A DNA stretch of 64,000 nt from Tridacna crocea (lineage: Eukaryota; Mollusca; Bivalvia; Cardiida; Cardiidae): positions 52,095,001 to 52,159,000 of the forward strand of contig OX031057.1 of the NCBI GenBank assembly GCA_943736015.1, read 5' to 3'. Position numbers and translations under genes: made by a program. Below the pieces are notes generated by a model, which was given only the letters and a program-made list of their open reading frames with translations, did not search any database and had not been told where the DNA came from. Positions 59,879-64,000 of this stretch are shown piece by piece. The stretch's first letter is position 1. The number at the start of each line of letters is the position of its first letter.

Positions 59879-59950
59879 CAGAATTAATTTGAAAAAACTA
59901 TAGAAAAACATTTTTTTTTCTCATTACAAACATTTATCTTTTGCCAGAAT

Positions 59951-60141
59951 CAGAGCTCCAGATTGAGGGGATGATTTTGATTTCAAAAATGAATTTATAA
60001 ATAATTCTCCACTAAAACCTATGTTGAAGGTACTCATAAGAATCGTCTCATCGTGACAATTCTAATGAGTACCCACAACATATTGTTTTAAACAGAAATA
60101 ATGGATTTAAATACCATCACTCCCTCTTTTCTGGAGCTCTG
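59951..60141 (+). mobile_element. Second hairpin MITE family (CAGAGCTCC ends)
   Basis: CAGAGCTCCAGATTGAGGGG at the left and CTTTTCTGGAGCTCTG at the right. The internal palindrome has arms around AGGTACTCATAAGAAT and ATTCTAATGAGTACCC. No exact target duplication. Confidence 0.72.
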
Positions 60142-60144
60142 CAG

Positions 60145-60520
60145 AAATGTTATCAAAAGTTGAATACAGAAGTTACATTAATCCAGTCAATGGCTCGAAA
60201 CTGTGTCATACATTGTAAACAAGACACTTGATATGGATAAATCTCCTTTTCTATATTATTTCAGACTAACATAGTATGCTGCATAAAAATCTCCCCCCAA
60301 ATCCACAAAATAGTAAATTATTGAATCATCGGGCCTGTTGAATATAATCAACAGCAGAAAAAAATCTAGCAGTGATGAATCAACTGTTCAGTTGTGACTC
60401 TAAAATCACTGCCCTTCACAAGTAGGTTGTGCCAGTTTCTAACGGAAAATTAAACATTCATATCAGGCACAGCTCAATATACAAGAGAGTGGTGTGTTCT
60501 GAAGTCATTATTTCTCTTTG
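60145..60520. other. Spectrin intron, no exon recognised
   Basis: Unique-looking AT-rich sequence. I looked for the missing spectrin repeat 1/2 coding here and did not find it. Confidence 0.5.
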
Positions 60521-60523
60521 AAA

Positions 60524-60605
60524 ACCTATGTTGTGGGTACTTATTAGGGTCGTCGCTATGAGGCTATCTAAATGAGTACCCACAAAATAGGGTTTAATGG
60601 AGAAT
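60524..60605 (+). mobile_element. Second hairpin MITE family, core only
   Basis: Palindrome 'cctatgttgtgggtacttattag ... aaatgagtacccacaaaatagg' without terminal repeats. Confidence 0.6.
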
Positions 60606-60610
60606 AATAA

Positions 60611-60810
60611 TTAAACCTTTACCAAACAATCCCTGGTTTTCACAACCCTAAGACAGAAGCCTTTTGAAGGGAAAAGGAGAAAGCCTTTTCCAAAAATGTT
60701 TTCTACCCTGCTGGAAACAAGTTTTAATTTTTGAGTTGCGTTTATTTTGTTGTCTGCAAGTGCTTTCAATTTGGACCAGTCTGAAATTTTGTCGTTTGGT
60801 AAAGGGTTAA
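60611..60810 (+). mobile_element. TTAA hairpin MITE with collapsed hairpin
   Basis: TTAA at 60611-60614 and 60807-60810. The palindrome is reduced to 'gggaaaaggagaaagccttttcc'. Confidence 0.82.
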
Positions 60811-60955
60811 CATCCTAAATTATGAAATCAAATTCACTCCTTCTATCAGGAACTCTTTCAGGTTCAAATTCAAAGATAGATGTATAAATGCCAAAAATTT
60901 TAATTTGGATTGGTTCCCTGCAGAACGGCTAAACATTTACTATAGGCCTACATAC

Positions 60956-61143
60956 TTCGGTGGTTTCTCTGTGGTTCTGTAATCTTTAAAGGCTACAAGC
61001 TGTTGCTGGACACCAACCAGCCAGTTAGCAAATTGCCTGACATTCAGAATCATAATGGTCTGTACAATGCATTCCAAAAGGTCGGAGGTGAAGGTTTCAT
61101 AGTTCTAGACATTTCGCTCAGTGTCAAGGGTGTTGTCAATGAC
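60956..61143 (-). pseudogene. beta-spectrin pseudo-exon (repeat 1)
   Basis: TTTAAG before 61143 and GTATGT after 60956. Reads VIDNTLDTERNV, an in-frame TAG, then [39 protein letters not shown]. The conserved tryptophan of DLLEW is lost. RT-EKPPK is the diagnostic end of beta-spectrin repeat 1. Confidence 0.93.
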
Positions 61144-61578
61144 CTTAAAGAAAACAGTACGAAAGAAATGAATCTATGAAATAATGTTACTCCTGTTTAA
61201 CCCTAACAGCAGCTCTCACTATGTTAACTGCTTTTGTGGCCCATGTAGATCAAGATCAGGCTGCACAGAAAGTGCAATCCAATCACTAATCTACACTGTC
61301 CACTTTGTAGAGACACTCTGGAAGAGGGCTACCTTGAAATTGCTCTTATTACAGCTTTATTTCTAGAATAGAAATACCAGTTGATTATACTAACTACTCT
61401 CAGAGTTAAGACATGTACCTATCGTAACAAAGAAAGAGTATTTCATCAATTGCTGATCCAGTTTTGTTAGACCATTGTACACTTAAACCTCTACGAAAAG
61501 TTTTCATACAGAACATTCGGTAAAAAAGAAAGTGTATCATTCAGTATTCAAAGTGCAAGTCTTTTGATGTCTCTTTAT

Positions 61579-61765
61579 TTAACCCTCTTTACCAAGTGAC
61601 AAAATTTTGGACTAGTCCAGATTGAAAGCATTTGCAGACGAAAAACATTGAGGGAAAGGGAGAATATGCTGGTTACCAGCATTTTCTCCTATTATCCAGC
61701 AATATTTTCAAAAGCCTTCTCCCTCATGGTCATTAAAATAAAAGATTGTGTGGTAAAGAGATAAA
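61579..61765 (-). mobile_element. TTAA hairpin MITE, internally shortened
   Basis: TTAA at 61579-61582. The segment between the 3' flank and the hairpin is deleted. Confidence 0.7.
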
Positions 61766-61807
61766 ATTATCACTTTGCCTCTAAAATTTACTATCCAGCT
61801 AGCTTAC

Positions 61808-61928
61808 CTTTCCCTTTTGCTTTTACTTTTGCCCTGTACAGTTTCAGCTTTCATCTTGGAGAAGTAAAGGTAAAATGTGACCATATAGGTAATGATGGAC
61901 CTGTCATCAGGGAACTCCATGTTGACAT
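61808..61928 (-). pseudogene. beta-spectrin exon, end of second CH domain
   Basis: TTTCAG before 61928 and GTAAGC after 61808. Reads (D)VNMEFPDDRSIITYM, VTFYLYFSKMKAETVQGK, the terminal helix of the actin-binding CH2 domain (family: [27 protein letters not shown]). Open, but its last codon is out of phase with the next segment, and KRIGK has become SKSKRE. Confidence 0.9.
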
Positions 61929-62034
61929 CTGAAAGGTTACACAGGGAAATATGTAAAGTGTAACTGAAGTTAAGGCTGTGGCGAGAGAACTTTGCCGTTT
62001 TTGTACCTACGCCACTCCCCCACCCACTTTGAAC

Positions 62035-62330
62035 AGGTATACGACCGACTTTCAAGGAGGAGAAAAACATGGTTTTGCCTATTGTAGTGTATAACACGCA
62101 GTCCCCAGTTTGAAATTATTCAAAGCTGAAAAAATGTGCGTGTTATACGCACCAAAACACGGTAAACAAGTCTAGGGATATGTTAATAAGAGAGCCTTTG
62201 GCGAGCTTAATAACATTTTCCTTGACTAGTTTAATAACATTTTCCTTGACTACTTTCATAAAATTTTATCTGTAACGCCCACAAATGTCAGATTCTTTTT
62301 ATCACATAACGATATTTTACAAAATATAGA
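62035..62330. other. Intergenic, no gene recognised
   Basis: Contains inverted 'gtgtataacacgca' / 'tgcgtgttatacgca' (62086-62155), a possible small foldback, and a 26-bp direct duplication ('ttaataacattttccttgactagt') at 62208-62255. Confidence 0.45.
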
Positions 62331-62334
62331 TCAG

Positions 62335-62434
62335 ATTAAGACAAATTTCAATTTTTCAGTCACTTTTATTTTGTCGTCTGCAAATGCTTTCGATTTAGAC
62401 AATCCTAAAATGTTGTCATTTGGTAATCAGTTAA
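62335..62434 (+). mobile_element. TTAA hairpin MITE, 3' flank only
   Basis: 'caaatttcaatttttcagtcac' to the terminal 'ttggtaatcagttaa'; no hairpin. Confidence 0.65.
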
Positions 62435-62463
62435 AAGTATGGCGCTCTAAGAATTAATAATCT

Positions 62464-62691
62464 TTAGCCCTTTGACAAACAATCGTGGGTTTTCCAGAGC
62501 CTGAGAAAGAAGCTTTCTGAAAACCTTGTGGAAAAAGGAGAAAATGCTGGTATGCAGCATTTTCTCCTTTTCCCACAATATTTTCTAAGCTTCCCAGAAC
62601 AGATTTCAATTTTTGAGTCACATTAATTTTGTCATCTGCACATGATTTAATTTGGACTAGTCTGAAATTTTGTTGGTTGGTAAAAGGTTAA
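62464..62691 (+). mobile_element. TTAA hairpin MITE
   Basis: Right TTAA at 62688-62691; left end TTAG. Hairpin intact except for one centre mismatch. Confidence 0.82.
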
Positions 62692-62752
62692 ATAACACAA
62701 TGAAGCAAGAGAAAGGCAATGCATTTCTTGACTAAGAAGACACTGTACTTAC

Positions 62753-62839
62753 AAGAAAAATGCTCTATTCCTTGTAAACACCATAACAACTGACAAATTG
62801 CCAAATATCATGTTCATAAAGATGAAGACAGCTCTAACC
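62753..62839 (-). CDS. ABCG-family transporter exon (membrane segment)
   Basis: CAG before 62839 and GTAAGT after 62753. 87 nt, open. Reads VRAVFIFMNMIFGNLSVVMV then FTRNRAFFL, a transmembrane helix as in ABCG half-transporters, where '...GIQNR' is followed by '-G-LFF---N--FGNLSAVELF---R-IF'. These pump lipids or xenobiotics across membranes. Its first base completes the AG|G arginine codon left open by the exon at 63730, so the two are phase-compatible. No further exon was recognised downstream. Confidence 0.65.
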
Positions 62840-62857
62840 CTGAAATCAGAAAGTTTC

Positions 62858-63087
62858 TTAACTCATTACCATACGACAATATTTTAGGCTTGTCCAAATC
62901 AAAAGAATTTGCAGACGACAAAATAAAAGTGAATGAAAATTGGAAATTTGTTTTGTAAAGGGTAGAAAAACATTGTGGGAAAAGGAAAAAATGCTGGTTA
63001 CCAGCATTTTCTCTTTTTCCCACAATGTTTTCTATAGGCGTCTTTCTCAGAGTCGTCAAAAGTAGGGATTGTGTGGTAATGGGTTAA
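62858..63087 (-). mobile_element. TTAA hairpin MITE in ABCG intron
   Basis: TTAA at 62858-62861 and 63084-63087. It starts 19 bp upstream (gene sense) of the exon at 62753-62839, very close to its 3' splice site. Confidence 0.88.
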
Positions 63088-63089
63088 TT

Positions 63090-63235
63090 GATTAATTAAT
63101 TGATTGAATGGTAGTTTGCACCACTTTCAATATAATTTTTAGACATATCACTGAAACATCTCACTTATTCATGTATGTCCTGGATTCCACCAGTACAAGA
63201 CTACGGCTCTAGACAGTTTTTCCCATGAAAAACCC
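63090..63235 (-). mobile_element. SINE 3' fragment
   Basis: 'ttgattgaatggtagtttgcaccactttcaatataattttt' and 'ccaccagtacaagactacggctctagac' match the fragment at 4305. The TTAA MITE abuts its tail. Confidence 0.5.
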
Positions 63236-63391
63236 ATAGCTTCAAGTAAGGTTACAGGTTGATAATTCTGCAACTTACAAATAAGCCACAAATAATATTT
63301 TTGTGTATTATACACTTTTTTTAGTTCCTTTTTTTATGTTTTCTAATTATTTCTCTGATCCAACTTGTTTTATGAAAATCTGGTCTGGATT

Positions 63392-63597
63392 CTTTAAACC
63401 TTTACTTTACAATCTCATGTTTTAATGTATTTGTAGAAAGAAGGTACTGGAAAAAGAAAAAAATGCTTTTTACCAGCATTTTCTCCTCCTGTGTTCTCTA
63501 CTCTTTCATATAAAAACTGGGCCATATATAAAATGTTATCTGCAAAGGCTTTCAATTCACACAGGTCTGAAATATTGTCATTCTGTAAAGAGTTCAG
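63392..63597 (+). mobile_element. TTAA hairpin MITE, diverged
   Basis: Hairpin 'aaaaaatgctttttaccagcattttctcc' and end 'gtaaagagttcag'. Several deletions. Confidence 0.65.
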
Positions 63598-63729
63598 TTA
63601 AAAAAATGCAATAAGATATTGTAAATGAAGTAGCTTATTTTAGGCATAAACAGTGGTTATACCCGACTTGATTATGGCAATATTATCAAGGCCAATAAGA
63701 AACCTACAGATACATGTACGTGCACTGAC

Positions 63730-63815
63730 CTATTCTGAAGTCCTGAGGAACAAGAGTCATCAATCTGCCAGTAGATGGCACCAAAAGCAACACCAAATAT
63801 AATCATAGTCAACAC
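63730..63815 (-). CDS. ABCG-family transporter exon (membrane segment)
   Basis: CTAG before 63815 and GTCAGT after 63730. 86 nt, open: VLTMIIFGVAFGAIYWQIDD then SCSSGLQNR. Matches the ABCG transmembrane helix ending in the conserved G-QNR motif just before the next helix (e.g. the 'GAIYFGL...GIQNR' stretch of ABCG2). The upstream part of the gene, including the ATPase domain, would lie beyond the right edge. Confidence 0.7.
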
Positions 63816-63857
63816 CTAGATGAAACAATAGTTGTTAGTTACATACCACGAAAGGTA

Positions 63858-64000
63858 AAACCCTTTATTCAAACAATCCAGAATTTAAACAACCGAGAGG
63901 AAAAGGACTTTTGAAAACATTGTGGGTAAAGGAGAAAATGCTGGTAGCCAGCATTTTCTCCTTTTCCCACAGTATTTTCTTCCCTTTCAAGACTCTTTTC
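63858..64000 (+). mobile_element. TTAA hairpin MITE, cut by window end
   Basis: Starts 'taaaaccctttattcaaacaatcc'. The hairpin at 63918-63983 has almost perfect arms; the 3' flank continues beyond the window. Confidence 0.8.

Larger units (their letters stand above)
50331..61928 (-). pseudogene. Conventional beta-spectrin, non-processed pseudogene
   Basis: Nine exon-like segments on the minus strand, in genomic order 61808-61928, 60956-61143, 59108-59247, 58577-58777, 58033-58234, 56511-56709, 54247-54404, 51428-51612 and 50331-50428. Together they follow the order of conventional beta-spectrin: end of the second calponin-homology (actin-binding) domain, then spectrin repeats 1 to about 6. 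Beta-spectrin pairs with alpha-spectrin in the membrane skeleton. Splice sites are largely kept, but most segments carry stops or frameshifts. At least two expected stretches are absent: about 150 residues between 60956 and 59247, and about 50 between 59108 and 58777. Retained introns exclude a retrocopy; this looks like a decayed duplicate. A very poor assembly could mimic the frameshifts, but not the missing exons so easily. Confidence 0.85.

Noticed and set aside
140..63983. Many short frames reading 'NIVGKGENAGNQHFLLFPQCF' or similar
   Set aside because: These are translations of the TTAA hairpin element, appearing in either orientation with frameshifts.

Overview
This is a repeat-dominated, intron-rich, AT-rich stretch of an animal nuclear genome. 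A marine invertebrate, most likely a bivalve mollusc, fits best: tRNA-derived SINEs with long unrelated bodies, dense MITEs, iterated 'cagacagacggacag' tails, and broken beta-spectrin exons that read closest to protostome conventional beta-spectrin. The species call is inference. There is no operon and no intact protein-coding gene; the longest open frame is 138 codons and lies inside a tandem repeat.

Layout. 1-8.6 kb: clusters of a roughly 228-bp TTAA-flanked hairpin element, a second hairpin element, dispersed repeats and a tRNA-derived SINE. 8.6-11.9 kb: old tandem arrays. 11.875-19.169 kb: a 7.3-kb foldback element with long terminal inverted repeats, inserted into an ~85-bp tandem array that resumes at 19.170 kb. 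It carries SAM-like domain coding remnants in both inner arms and several nested foldbacks. 21.1-29.6 kb: an array of ~730-bp monomers with a higher-order duplication. 29.6-32 kb: related dispersed and tandem repeats. 32-50 kb: mostly dispersed repeats, two possible gene fragments, and a mariner-like MITE that contains another MITE.

50.3-62 kb holds nine minus-strand exons of conventional beta-spectrin, in the right order (end of the second CH domain, then successive spectrin repeats) with GT/AG splice sites, but carrying stops and frameshifts and lacking at least two exon equivalents: a non-processed pseudogene. Two intact, phase-compatible minus-strand exons of an ABCG-family transporter membrane domain lie at 62.75-63.8 kb. 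The spectrin introns have been invaded by a 1.39-kb hAT-type element with a perfect 8-bp target duplication, a 1.0-kb TA-flanked element, a SINE with a perfect 12-bp duplication, and many hairpin MITEs.

The most distinctive signal is the hairpin family. More than 40 copies, mostly bounded by TTAA, share an internal, nearly loopless palindrome of 33-bp arms. Several copies show mirrored arm changes, central deletions, or head-to-head junctions that share one TTAA.
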